A stretch of 64,000 bases of DNA from Nocardiopsis mwathae (GTDB lineage: Bacteria; Actinomycetota; Actinomycetes; Streptosporangiales; Streptosporangiaceae): assembly GCF_014201195.1 (NCBI RefSeq), contig NZ_JACHDS010000001.1, positions 3,286,001 to 3,350,000 on the forward strand, in the 5' to 3' direction. Shown here in pieces: positions 42,541 to 52,587 of the stretch; the first letter of the stretch is position 1, and each line of letters opens with the position of its first letter. A program made the position numbers and the translations under genes. The notes under the pieces are model-generated. The model was not told where the DNA came from and searched no databases. It worked only from the letters and a program-made list of their open reading frames with translations.

Positions 42541-43506
42541 CTAGAAGGCCTTGCCGGCCTCCTCCGCGTCGGCCTTGGCCTCGCCGCGGCGCTCCGCGGC
42601 CTTGGTCTCGATCTCCTCGGCACGCTGGGTGGCCGGGGCGCTTCTGGTGCTGGCGCTCGGGATGTCGCCGAACTCGCCGGTGATCCCGCCGCGGACCCGG
42701 TTGTTGTTCCCGGTCTGGGCCACCGGCTCGTTGCCCTGGCCGATCAGGGCGCCGCGGATGATGTTGTCGTCGATCCGGGCGCCGCCGGTGTTGCCCTTCA
42801 CCTCGACGTCGCCACCCCAGTAGCTGGTTCCGGTGCAGGTGCCGTCCTTGCCGGAGGCGCCGATCTGCAGCGCGCCCGGGTTGTTGGTGTAGGAAGCGTC
42901 GCCGTGCACCTCGCCGTGGCAGAACACGCTGCCGAGCCGGTTGCCGTCGACGTGCAGGCTGCCGTTGACCACCGTGTTGTACAGGTCGGTGTACTCGGTA
43001 CCCTTGCTGGCCGCGCTGCCGCCGATGGTCGCGCCGACCATGTAGACGTCGCCGTGGGTGGCGTTGACGCTCCCGCCGATGCCGCTGTCCAGGGCGTAGA
43101 AGAAGCTGTCGGTGTCGGCGCCCCTGACGGCCACCGTGCGCACGTTCTTGGCGGCCCGGCTGTCGTCCAGGTAGGCGCCGTAGGCGCTGCGGGCGGTGAC
43201 CGTGCCGCTGATCTCAGTGTCCTTGGTGTCGAGGAACGCGTTCTGCTGGACCACGACGTCGGACTTGAGTGTGCCGCCGACGACGACGAGGTCGGCGCCC
43301 TGGCGGACGGTGACCTTGCCCTCGACCGTGGTTCCGTCCAGCGTGCAGGACTTGCCGGCGGGAACGACGAGCTCACCGGGCACGGTGACGGCTCCGCCGA
43401 CACCGTTGCAATGGGTGACCAGGCCGGCGTGCGCGGGGGCCGAGAGGAAGGCGAGCCCGCCGAGGGCGAACACCGCGGTCGAGGCGACTGCACTCCAGGA
43501 CTTCAT
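42541..43506 (-). CDS. Secreted beta-helix-like surface protein
   Basis: A 321-residue exported protein. A signal peptide ends near SAPAHAG. The body is a run of short beta turns (TVPGELVVPAGKSCTL, VEGKVTVRQGADLVVVGG, GSVNATHGDVYMVGATIGG, RIDDNIIRGALIG) like right-handed beta-helix or polymer-forming proteins. Four cysteines are spread through it. The C terminus is a charged Glu/Ala/Arg helix, an odd ending for a secreted beta-helix and a possible coiled coil. Adhesin or wall component is a guess. AAGGGA precedes the ATG. Confidence 0.75.
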   Translation of the reverse strand: MKSWSAVASTAVFALGGLAFLSAPAHAGLVTHCNGVGGAVTVPGELVVPAGKSCTLDGTTVEGKVTVRQGADLVVVGGTLKSDVVVQQNAFLDTKDTEISGTVTARSAYGAYLDDSRAAKNVRTVAVRGADTDSFFYALDSGIGGSVNATHGDVYMVGATIGGSAASKGTEYTDLYNTVVNGSLHVDGNRLGSVFCHGEVHGDASYTNNPGALQIGASGKDGTCTGTSYWGGDVEVKGNTGGARIDDNIIRGALIGQGNEPVAQTGNNNRVRGGITGEFGDIPSASTRSAPATQRAEEIETKAAERRGEAKADAEEAGKAF

Positions 43507-43903
43507 CAATGTGTCCCTTTCCGCATGAGACTGTGGGGGACGGCTCCCCTGGACGCCGCTGCGCCGGGGTGCGGGAAATCGGACACGACACCCGGAAACG
43601 CCGTAGCGGAGGGGGGTAAGACCGTCCTCATGAGTCCTCCACGGGTCCGGTGCGCCATCGAACCGATTAGAGCCGTTACGGAGTGAAGTTACCGACAGAG
43701 CCTCGCAGAAGGAACATCTGGAGCAGAGAATCTTCTATTTCTCAGGTGATCCGTCACGCCCCGTCCCTCCCTTGTTCACCCATGCGCAGGGATTTCGGGC
43801 AGGAGTGGTGGAGACTTTTCGCTTTTCGGGACAGGCCGGAAGACCGCGGGTAGGGTGTCGGCGCCGACAGCGGCCGACAGCGGTTTCGGAGAACGAAGGG
43901 CGG
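43507..43903. other. Divergent intergenic region, AT-richer
   Basis: 397 bases between the beta-helix gene and the 35-residue gene. The stretch 43640-43760 is visibly AT-richer than the surroundings, as for promoters. I see no gene or clear operator. Confidence 0.5.
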
Positions 43904-44011
43904 ATGCACATGTCCGCATGTCCGCAGGGCGGGGAGCACGACTGGGAGCTGGGTACCGACCGCAAGTTCCACTGCACCAAGTGCGGCGCGCAGAGCGCCC
44001 GCCGCCTCTAG
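43904..44011 (+). CDS. 35-residue zinc-binding-type protein
   Basis: A tiny protein with SACPQGGEHDWELG and KFHCTKCGAQ: Cys, His and a CxxC pair that could bind one zinc. GAAGGG lies four bases before the ATG. Small proteins of this pattern (HDW...CxxCG) occur widely in actinobacteria without assigned function. Its TAG stop is part of an inverted repeat shared with the next gene. Confidence 0.65.
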   Translation: MHMSACPQGGEHDWELGTDRKFHCTKCGAQSARRL

Positions 44012-44072
44012 GGCGTGCTTGACGGATCATTTCCGGCTCGCCCACCGGAAAGCATCCGCCGAACACGCCCTA
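44009..44072. terminator. Nested inverted repeat between convergent stops
   Basis: Arms TAGGGCGTG and CACGCCCTA enclose CGGA/TCCG and TTTCCGG/CCGGAAA pairs. The TAG stop codons of both flanking genes are the outermost bases of the arms. It probably ends both transcripts. Confidence 0.7.
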
Positions 44073-44309
44073 AGGCGCGTCCGGCGGATACATCGTGCCC
44101 TCGCGCACGACCTCGCCGTCGGAGCTGGCCCGCCAGGAGACCGGACCGCCGATCTGGTCGGCCACCGACTGCGCCCAGCGCTCCAGCGGGACGAACATCT
44201 CCGGACCGGGTGACAGCACCGTCCGGCCCCGGTACACCATGCCCCCCAGGCTGACGACGTCGCCGTCGTGGAGCAACTCGGTGTCGTACTCGTGAGTGGT
44301 CGGCCGCAT
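44070..44309 (-). CDS. 79-residue protein of unknown function after proB
   Basis: A small protein rich in turns (LLHDGDVVSLGGMVYRGRTV, EMFVPLERWAQSVADQIGG, DGEVVREGTMYPPDAP). The ATG at 44309 has GGGTGGG upstream. It follows proB by about 73 bases on the same strand. No domain recognised. Confidence 0.6.
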   Translation of the reverse strand: MRPTTHEYDTELLHDGDVVSLGGMVYRGRTVLSPGPEMFVPLERWAQSVADQIGGPVSWRASSDGEVVREGTMYPPDAP

Positions 44310-44382
44310 GGCGCCCACCCTAATCGGCACCGGCCGCCGCCGCACCCGGTGCGGCGCCGTCGCAGCGGTGCCGCGCCGCATC

Positions 44383-45549
44383 TCAGTCCCGCGGGTCGGG
44401 CAGCACCACCAGGTCGTCGCGGTGCACGATCTCCCGTTCGTACTCCGGTCCCAGTTCGCGGGCCAACCACCGGGTGGAGCGCCCCATCAAATCGGGGATC
44501 TCCACCGAGTCGTAGTTGACCAGCCCGCGCGCCACGACCCGGCCGTCCTCGTCACACAGGTCCACGGGGTCGCCCGCGACGAACTCGCCTTCGACCTTCA
44601 CCACCCCGGCCGGGAGCAGCGACGCCTTCGCCTCGGCGACCGCACGCACGGCACCCGGGTCGAGCACCACGCTGCCCCGCCCCGCGGTCGCGTGCGCCAA
44701 CCACAGCTGCCGGGTCGAGGGACGGCGCCGGGGGGAAGCGGTGAACAGCGTCCCCACGTTGTGGCCCGCAAGCGCGGCGCGGGCGTTGGCCGCCGAGGTC
44801 AGGACGGTGGGTACGCCCGCCTCCGTGGCGATCCGCGCCGAGTCGACCTTGGTCACCATGCCGCCGGTGCCGACACCCCGCCGCCCCGCGCTGCCGATGT
44901 CGATGCCGTCCAGGTCGTGCGGGTCGGCGATCTCCACGATCCGCTGCGAGCCGGGCCGCGCCGGGTCCCCGTCGTACAGCGCGTCGACGTCCGAGAGCAG
45001 CAGCAGGGCGTCGGCGCGCAGCAGGTGCGCCACCAGTGCGGCCAGCCGGTCGTTGTCTCCGAAGCGGATCTCGTGCGTGGCCACCGTGTCGTTCTCGTTC
45101 ACGATGGGCACCACGCCCAGATCGAGCAGGCGGCGCAGGGTGCGCTGCGCGTTGCGGTGCTGCACCCGGCGCATCATGTCCTCGACCGTCAGCAGCACCT
45201 GGGCCGCGGTCAGCCCATGCGCGGCGAAAGCACGCGTGTAGTGCGCCACCAGCAGGCCCTGGCCGACGCTGGCCGCGGCCTGCTGGGTGGCGAGGTCGTT
45301 CGGGCGGGCGGCGAGCCCCAGCGGGGACATGCCGGCGGCGACCGCGCCGGAGGACACCAGGATGACCTCGGTCCCCGCCGAGCGCCGCTCGGCGAACACG
45401 TCGGCCAGCTCGCGGATGCGCTCGCGGTCGATGAGCCCCTTCGGTGTCGTCAGCGACGACGACCCGACCTTGACGATGATCCGCCGCGCGTTCTTCAGCT
45501 GCAGGCGCTCGGCGGTTCCGTTCTCCCCGTTGGACTGCGCGTCGTGCAC
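44383..45549 (-). CDS. proB: Glutamate 5-kinase
   Basis: A 388-residue kinase catalysing the first proline-synthesis step. The amino-acid-kinase domain has RRIIVKVGSSSLT, VSSGAVAAGM, VPIVNENDTVA and GTGGMVTKVDSARIA. A C-terminal PUA domain follows from about residue 285. The GTG at 45549 has AGGAAG nine bases upstream. It follows obg by 65 bases, the usual actinobacterial order. Confidence 0.95.
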   Translation of the reverse strand: MHDAQSNGENGTAERLQLKNARRIIVKVGSSSLTTPKGLIDRERIRELADVFAERRSAGTEVILVSSGAVAAGMSPLGLAARPNDLATQQAAASVGQGLLVAHYTRAFAAHGLTAAQVLLTVEDMMRRVQHRNAQRTLRRLLDLGVVPIVNENDTVATHEIRFGDNDRLAALVAHLLRADALLLLSDVDALYDGDPARPGSQRIVEIADPHDLDGIDIGSAGRRGVGTGGMVTKVDSARIATEAGVPTVLTSAANARAALAGHNVGTLFTASPRRRPSTRQLWLAHATAGRGSVVLDPGAVRAVAEAKASLLPAGVVKVEGEFVAGDPVDLCDEDGRVVARGLVNYDSVEIPDLMGRSTRWLARELGPEYEREIVHRDDLVVLPDPRD

Positions 45550-45614
45550 GTCGTTCGTCTTCCTATCCGTGTCCGTGCGTCGAGATGGCTGGATGCGGGG
45601 CTCCCCACGCGGCG

Positions 45615-46979
<1,365 letters not shown>

Positions 46980-47027
46980 GTGCTATTCCCCCCGTGTGGT
47001 GGACCTGCTCAGTAGTGCAACGCGCGA

Positions 47028-47056
47028 AGGGCGGGCCAGATTTCCTGGCCCGCCCT
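47028..47056 (-). terminator. Hairpin between rpmA and obg
   Basis: Perfect 12-bp arms (AGGGCGGGCCAG) with a 5-base loop, in the 149-base gap. It may end rplU-rpmA transcription or reduce read-through to obg. Confidence 0.6.
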
Positions 47057-47128
47057 CGATCATCCGCAGGCGTGGGCGGAGCCGCGCGCGGTAAGGCGCT
47101 GCGGGCTCCCCCACTGCTCCGGGCCGAC

Positions 47129-47395
47129 CTACTCCGCGGCGGCCGGCGTCGGGACGATGTTCACGGCCTTGCGGCCGCGCCGGTTACCGAACTCGACCTT
47201 GCCCGCGACCAGCGCGAACAGGGTGTCGTCGCCACCGCGGCCGACGTTGTCGCCCGGGTGGAACTTCGTGCCGCGCTGGCGGATGAGGATCTCGCCGGCC
47301 TTGACGCTCTGACCGCCGAAGCGCTTCACGCCGAGGCGCTTGGCGTTGGAGTCACGCCCGTTACGGCTGGACGATGCGCCCTTCTTGTGTGCCAT
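47129..47395 (-). CDS. rpmA: Ribosomal protein bL27
   Basis: An 88-residue ribosomal protein: [20 protein letters not shown] at the N terminus and [20 protein letters not shown] in the middle, matching bL27. It follows rplU by 13 bases. Confidence 0.98.
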   Translation of the reverse strand: MAHKKGASSSRNGRDSNAKRLGVKRFGGQSVKAGEILIRQRGTKFHPGDNVGRGGDDTLFALVAGKVEFGNRRGRKAVNIVPTPAAAE

Positions 47396-47408
47396 GTCGA
47401 GCCCTCCC

Positions 47409-47720
47409 CTACTTCGCCGCGATGCCGGTGACGCGCACCTTGGTGTAGGTCTGACGGTGACCCATGCGCTTCTTGTAACCGGTCTTGTTCTTGTACTTCA
47501 GAATGTTGATCTTGGGGCCCTTGGCCTCGCCGAGGACCTCGGCGGTGACCTTGTAGCCGCTCAGCTCGGCGGTCTCGCTGATGACCTTGCCGTCCTCGAC
47601 GACAAGCAGCGGCTCCCACGTCACCGTCGAACCGGCCTCACCGGAGACCCTGTCGATGTCCAAGACGTCATCGACAGACACCTTCTCCTGTCGGCCGCCC
47701 GCTCGCACGATCGCGTACAC
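47409..47720 (-). CDS. rplU: Ribosomal protein bL21
   Basis: A 103-residue ribosomal protein beginning [15 protein letters not shown] at a GTG, with the family ending [19 protein letters not shown]. An in-frame extension to 47810 would add 30 residues foreign to bL21, so the GTG at 47720 is chosen. GGAAG lies upstream. Confidence 0.97.
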   Translation of the reverse strand: MYAIVRAGGRQEKVSVDDVLDIDRVSGEAGSTVTWEPLLVVEDGKVISETAELSGYKVTAEVLGEAKGPKINILKYKNKTGYKKRMGHRQTYTKVRVTGIAAK

Positions 47721-47994
47721 CGGGAAACTCTCTTCCTGCTCGTGGACAATCCTCGCCAGGGCGAGGAGCAAATGCGCTGCTGTTGACCGCAGCTCGGACC
47801 CATCGGGCACCCGCGGTGGGGGCGTGGGAATCGAGGTCCGGTCTCGGGCGCGCGAACGATTGGGGCGCGCCGACGCACCGACCCTTAGATTACCACCCGC
47901 CGATCGGCGGCCGACACGTTCTCGGGTGTGATCAGGCCGAACCGGGCGCTACTCGACATAGCAGACACGATTCGGCCCGACCGCTCTCCCGTCT
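47721..47994 (-). other. Leader region between rne and rplU
   Basis: 274 bases with the end of the rne transcript and the rplU promoter and leader. A GGCCGAA/TTCGGCC pair around 47935-47980 could end rne. No coding sequence seen. Confidence 0.45.
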
Positions 47995-50900
47995 CTATCC
48001 CGCCTCGGCGACCGCGGACTCGGTACCGGCGGCCTTGGTCCGGCGGGTGCGGCGCCGTGTCTTGCGCTGCCGCTCGGCCTCGCCGCCCTCTCCCGTACCG
48101 TCGGCCGCCGCGAGCGACGCGGCCCCGACCGACGCGGCTTCGGCGTCGGCAGCGGCCTCCGCAGCCGGCTCCGCTGCGGCGCCGGCGTCCCCGGTCGCCT
48201 TGCGGGACGTCTTCTTGGCGGTGGTCGCCTTCTTCTTCGGTGCCGCTTTGGCGGTGGTGCTCTTGGTGGCGCTCTTGGTAGCGCTCTTGGTAGCGCTCTT
48301 GGCGGTGCTCCGGGCCCGGGTGGACCGGGTCGCCCTCTTCTTCGGCTCCTCCGCGGGCACCTCCGCCTGTTCGGACTCCTCGGTCCGGGCCTCCGCAGCG
48401 GTGCCCACGGCGGGAGCCGCGGCGGCATCCGGGGCCTGTGCCGCCGGGGGCTCCTCGGCGGTCGTGGCGGCGGTCTCCTTCTCGGCCTTCTCCGCCTTCT
48501 CCGCCTTGTCGGCCTTGTCGGCCTTCGCCTTCTTCTTCTTTCCGGTGCCCGAGACAGCGGCCTTGCCCTCGACCGGCTCCGAGGAGATCAGCAGGCCGCG
48601 GCCGTTGCAGTGCTCGCAGCCCGCGGAGAAGGCCTCCAGCAGGCCCTGGCCGACGCGCTTGCGCGTCATCTGCACCAGACCCAGCGAGGTGACCTCTGCC
48701 ACCTGGTGCTTGGTGCGGTCCCGCGACAGGCACTCCAGCATCCGGCGGAGCACCAGGTCGCGGTTGCTCTCCAGCACCATGTCGATGAAGTCGATCACGA
48801 TGATGCCGCCGATGTCGCGCAGCCGCAGCTGGCGCACGATCTCCTCGGCCGCCTCAAGGTTGTTCTTGGTGACCGTCTCTTCGAGGTTGCCGCCCTGGCC
48901 GGTGAACTTGCCGGTGTTGACGTCGACGACGGTCATCGCCTCGGTGCGGTCGATGATCAGCGAGCCGCCGCTCGGCAGCCACACCTTGCGCTCCAGCGCC
49001 TTGGCGATCTGCTCGTCGATGCGGTAGGCCTCGAAGACGTCGCGGTCACCGTCCCACTGGGAGACGCGCTCCGACAGGTGCGGCGCCACGTACTCGACGT
49101 ACTCGTGGACGGTGTCCCAGGCCTCGTCACCGGAGACGACCAGGCTGGAGAAGTCCTCGTTGAAGACGTCGCGCACCACCCGCACGGTGAGGTCGGGCTC
49201 GCTGTTCAGCAGCGCGGGCGCGGTCGCCGACTTCGACTTGCGCTTGATCGACTCCCACTGCGCGGCCAGGCGCGCGATGTCGCGCTCCAGCTCCTCCTCG
49301 CTGGCGCCCTCGGCGGCGGTCCGCACGATGACCCCGGCGTTCTCCGGCATGACCTTCTTGAGGATCTGCTTGAGCCGCGCGCGCTCCTTGTCGGGCAGCT
49401 TGCGGCTGATGCCGGTCATGGAACCGTCGGGCACGTAGACCAGGTAGCGGCCGGGCAGGCTGATCTGGCTGGTGAGCCGGGCGCCCTTATGGCCCAACGG
49501 GTCCTTGGTCACCTGCACCAGCACCGACTGGCCGGACTTCAGCACCGACTCGATGCGCTTGGGCTGGCCCTCCAGGCCGGAGGCGTCCCAGTTGACCTCA
49601 CCGGCGTACAGGACGGCGTTGCGGCCCTTGCCGATGTCGACGAACGCGGCCTCCATGGACGGCAGCACGTTCTGCACCCGCCCGAGGTAGACGTTGCCGA
49701 CGTAGGAGCGGTGGGTGGCGCGGTCGACGTAGTGCTCGACGAGGACGTCGTCCTCCAGCACACCGATCTGGGTGCGCTCGCCGGTGCGCCGGATGACCAG
49801 GTCCCGCTTGACCGCCTCACGGCGGGCCAGGAACTCCGACTCGGTGATGATCGGGGTGCGGCGGCGGCCCTGCTCGCGTCCTTCGCGGCGGCGCTGCTTC
49901 TTGGCCTCCAGCCGGGTGGACCCGCGGACGGCCTGCACCTCGTCCTCGATCGGCTTCTCCACGCGCGGCTCGCGCACGCGGACCACGGTGTTCGGCGGGT
50001 CGTCGCGGCCCGGTGCCTCTTCGGCGGCCTCGCCGCCGGAGCGGCGGCGACGACGGCGGCGACGACGGCTGCCGCCCTCGCCCGCGTCACCCGCCGGGGT
50101 CTCCTCCTCGGCCGCCTCGGGCCTCTCGGCCGGGGCCTCCGCGACCGCCGGGGCGGCGGTGGACGCGCCCCGCTCGGCTTCGGTCTCCTCCTCGGCACCG
50201 CGCGACTTGCCGCGCCCGCGGCCGCCCCTGCGGCGTCGGCGGCGCGAGGGGCGCTCCTCGTCCTCGTCGGCGCCGCGGGCGTCCTCGACCGGTTCGGCCG
50301 ACTCCTCGGCCGCAGGCTCGGCCTCGGTGTCCTCGTCCTCGGTGTCCTCGCCGACCGCGGGCTCCACCTCGGCGGCGGCCCCTCCGGCGGGCGCCACGGG
50401 CGGCTGGAACAGCACCATGGGCGGCTGGAAAGACGCGGTGGCCGCGGACTCCACGGCGGGGGCCGCCGCGGACCGGGGGTCGGCGGTGTCGCCGTCGCCG
50501 TCCTCGTCGCCGGCGGTGTCCGCGGGCTCGGCAGCGGCGCGGGCACGGGTCGCACGCGAGCCGCGCTTGGCCGCCTGGGTCGTGCCCGACGCGCGGGTGC
50601 GGGTGCGCTTCTTGGGCGCGCGCTCCTCGGCCTCCTCGGCCTCGGGCGCCTGATCGGCGGTGGCCGCTGCGGCGGTCTCGGTCGCGGCCGCCCCGGCGGC
50701 CTCCTCGACCGGCGTCACGACCTGCCGCGCGACCGTGGTCCTGCTGCCGACGACCGGAGCGGACTCGACGTCCCCCGGTCCGGCCAGTCGTGTGAGCGGA
50801 GCGGCACCGGGCGTGAACACGGGCTCGGGCTCCGGAGGCGGACCCGCCTGCCGGGCGGCGCCCTTGCGCTTGCTCGGCCCGCTGACCTTGATCTCCGCCT

Positions 50901-51033
50901 CCTGTGGCGGCGCGAACGTGGTCCGCGCCCCAGTGCCGTTGGACGTGGAGGTGGCGGCCTCGGCAGCCGCATCCGCTGTTTCAGTTGTACCCGCGGTGCC
51001 GTCGGCACCGCCGTTGGGCTCGTTTTCGAGCAT
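47995..51033 (-). CDS. rne: Ribonuclease E/G
   Basis: A 1012-residue endoribonuclease. A long low-complexity acidic and Arg-rich N-terminal part (about 430 residues) precedes the S1/RNase E core, with VEHYVDRATHRSYVGNVYLG. The catalytic Mg site is in VVDVNTGKF and IVIDFIDM. The zinc-link is CEHCNGRG, so both cysteines are present. The C-terminal part is Lys/Ala/Glu-rich with a KSAT tandem repeat. It is the central RNA-processing enzyme and presumably a scaffold. Order with rplU-rpmA-obg is conserved in actinobacteria. Confidence 0.95.
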   Translation of the reverse strand: MLENEPNGGADGTAGTTETADAAAEAATSTSNGTGARTTFAPPQEAEIKVSGPSKRKGAARQAGPPPEPEPVFTPGAAPLTRLAGPGDVESAPVVGSRTTVARQVVTPVEEAAGAAATETAAAATADQAPEAEEAEERAPKKRTRTRASGTTQAAKRGSRATRARAAAEPADTAGDEDGDGDTADPRSAAAPAVESAATASFQPPMVLFQPPVAPAGGAAAEVEPAVGEDTEDEDTEAEPAAEESAEPVEDARGADEDEERPSRRRRRRGGRGRGKSRGAEEETEAERGASTAAPAVAEAPAERPEAAEEETPAGDAGEGGSRRRRRRRRRSGGEAAEEAPGRDDPPNTVVRVREPRVEKPIEDEVQAVRGSTRLEAKKQRRREGREQGRRRTPIITESEFLARREAVKRDLVIRRTGERTQIGVLEDDVLVEHYVDRATHRSYVGNVYLGRVQNVLPSMEAAFVDIGKGRNAVLYAGEVNWDASGLEGQPKRIESVLKSGQSVLVQVTKDPLGHKGARLTSQISLPGRYLVYVPDGSMTGISRKLPDKERARLKQILKKVMPENAGVIVRTAAEGASEEELERDIARLAAQWESIKRKSKSATAPALLNSEPDLTVRVVRDVFNEDFSSLVVSGDEAWDTVHEYVEYVAPHLSERVSQWDGDRDVFEAYRIDEQIAKALERKVWLPSGGSLIIDRTEAMTVVDVNTGKFTGQGGNLEETVTKNNLEAAEEIVRQLRLRDIGGIIVIDFIDMVLESNRDLVLRRMLECLSRDRTKHQVAEVTSLGLVQMTRKRVGQGLLEAFSAGCEHCNGRGLLISSEPVEGKAAVSGTGKKKKAKADKADKAEKAEKAEKETAATTAEEPPAAQAPDAAAAPAVGTAAEARTEESEQAEVPAEEPKKRATRSTRARSTAKSATKSATKSATKSTTAKAAPKKKATTAKKTSRKATGDAGAAAEPAAEAAADAEAASVGAASLAAADGTGEGGEAERQRKTRRRTRRTKAAGTESAVAEAG

Positions 51034-51193
51034 CCGGGTGGTCTCCCGTCAGAGTCCTCGGGTGCGGCGTCGGCCTGCTTCGGCCGCCGCGCTCGCGCGC
51101 GAGGACTGTCGTCGCTATGTCGGCGCCGGTAGCGTTTCCGCCGCTACCGGGGCAAAGTCCTTGATCGCGGTCGCCCACGTTCCCCGCTGGAGG

Positions 51194-52132
51194 TCACCCA
51201 TCCGGTGCGCTCCGCGTGGGCGCCGACGGCCTCGGGCCGAAGTCCGCGCGTCCGTCCGGATCCGCCTGCGCCGTACCGCTCCCGGGTACGGCCCCTTCCC
51301 GCCCGGTGTACCGGGCGGCCGCCCTCTCGGCGGCGAACGGGTCGGCGATCGCGGCGGACACCCCGTCAAGAGGCCCCTGCGCCAGCCGGGTCATCACCGG
51401 TGATGACAGCGGCGCGAGGTCGGCCACCTGACGAAGGCCGGTCACCACATCGTCTGGTCGCACGGCAGGTGTCGTGTGCCGAACAACCATACGAAGTATG
51501 GTATATGTCACATCTTGTCCCATTGTGGCGCGATCGTCCACTTCCAGTCGGACGACCGCCGAACGGGTGTCGAAGCGTCGGCGGCCCTTCTTCGTCAGCC
51601 GCTCCACTTCGACCGTCTCGGCCGCGAGGTACGCGGCCGCTGCCGCCGCAGCGTCGTCGGGGGCGACGCCGGGCAGCTCCACCTTCCACTCCGATGCCTC
51701 CAGGCGGTCCGCCAGACCACCCGCCGCCGCTTCCACGACCTCGGTCACGTCCAGCCCCTCGGGCATGGCGCCGTCCAGCCGGACACGCACCTGTCCGGGG
51801 TCGCAGGGCTCGGCCAGGGTCAGCTCGAAGTACTCCGCCTCGCTGGCCACCCCGGTGGGGGCGGCTCCGGTGTAGGAGATCTTCGGGTGCGGCGTGAACC
51901 CCGCTGAGAACGCGACGGGGACCCCGGCCCGGCGAAGGGCCCGCTCCAGCGCGCGGGCGATATCGCGATGGCTCGCGAACCGCATCCTTCCGCGCTTGGC
52001 GTAGCGAACGCGCAGCCGCCGACCGGCCTGTCCTGTGGAGGGCGAGGTGGTGCCCTCAGGTGCGGGGGGCAGCGCTACTCCTTTCCTCGATGCCTCCCGG
52101 GGGGTGCGGGGATTCCTCCCTGACACACCCAC
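51194..52132 (-). CDS. TIGR03936-type (DUF2344) protein paired with a radical-SAM gene
   Basis: A 312-residue protein with RRLRVRYAKRGRMRFASHRD and the segment VPVAFSAGFTPHPKISY, the DUF2344 signature. In many bacteria this protein is encoded next to, or fused with, the B12-binding radical SAM protein that lies upstream here, so a joint but undefined role is likely. The N terminus before about residue 38 is variable and the GTG start is uncertain. Confidence 0.82.
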   Translation of the reverse strand: MGVSGRNPRTPREASRKGVALPPAPEGTTSPSTGQAGRRLRVRYAKRGRMRFASHRDIARALERALRRAGVPVAFSAGFTPHPKISYTGAAPTGVASEAEYFELTLAEPCDPGQVRVRLDGAMPEGLDVTEVVEAAAGGLADRLEASEWKVELPGVAPDDAAAAAAAYLAAETVEVERLTKKGRRRFDTRSAVVRLEVDDRATMGQDVTYTILRMVVRHTTPAVRPDDVVTGLRQVADLAPLSSPVMTRLAQGPLDGVSAAIADPFAAERAAARYTGREGAVPGSGTAQADPDGRADFGPRPSAPTRSAPDG

Positions 52133-52587
52133 CTGGGAGATTCACGTCCTCTTCAGCCTACGGTGCGCGCCGGGTACAGCGCGCCATCGGCTCGGGGCGA
52201 GTGCCGATCAGGCGCTCACCGTCGACGTATCGCCGGGGGCGCCACGTGTCTCGAAGGGCGCACCCCTTACCTCTAGAGCTGTTCCCATCGACGCGATACT
52301 TGAAAAGCGGACCGTCCGTTGCTTCCGACACAACCGGACCCGCCCGGAACCGGCCGTCGCGGACGCGGCTGACCTGGGGCGGCATACCGGCCGCGGATCT
52401 CCGCCGAGATTTTTTCGATTCCATGCCAACCTCAGGCGCCCCCAACCCGTCCAACTACGCGTATGGCCCGGCGCGAGCGGGGCGCCGGGCCATACCTCGT
52501 TCTCCCATCTCTCACGTCCACGGCCCGTATGGCCGGTTCCGGCCGCCCGTGCACAGTGCCCCCGGCCCGGCGGCAGGCCACCGGTGG
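52133..52587. other. Intergenic region with hairpin terminator
   Basis: 455 bases. A 14-bp perfect inverted repeat at 52461-52495 (GTATGGCCCGGCGC arms, 7-base loop) lies 93 bases after the radical-SAM gene stop and is its probable terminator. The remaining 330 bases presumably hold the promoter of the DUF2344-rne unit. No gene seen. Confidence 0.6.

Noticed and set aside
48610-51132. An 840-codon frame opposite rne
   Set aside because: Low-complexity shadow of the RNase E gene.
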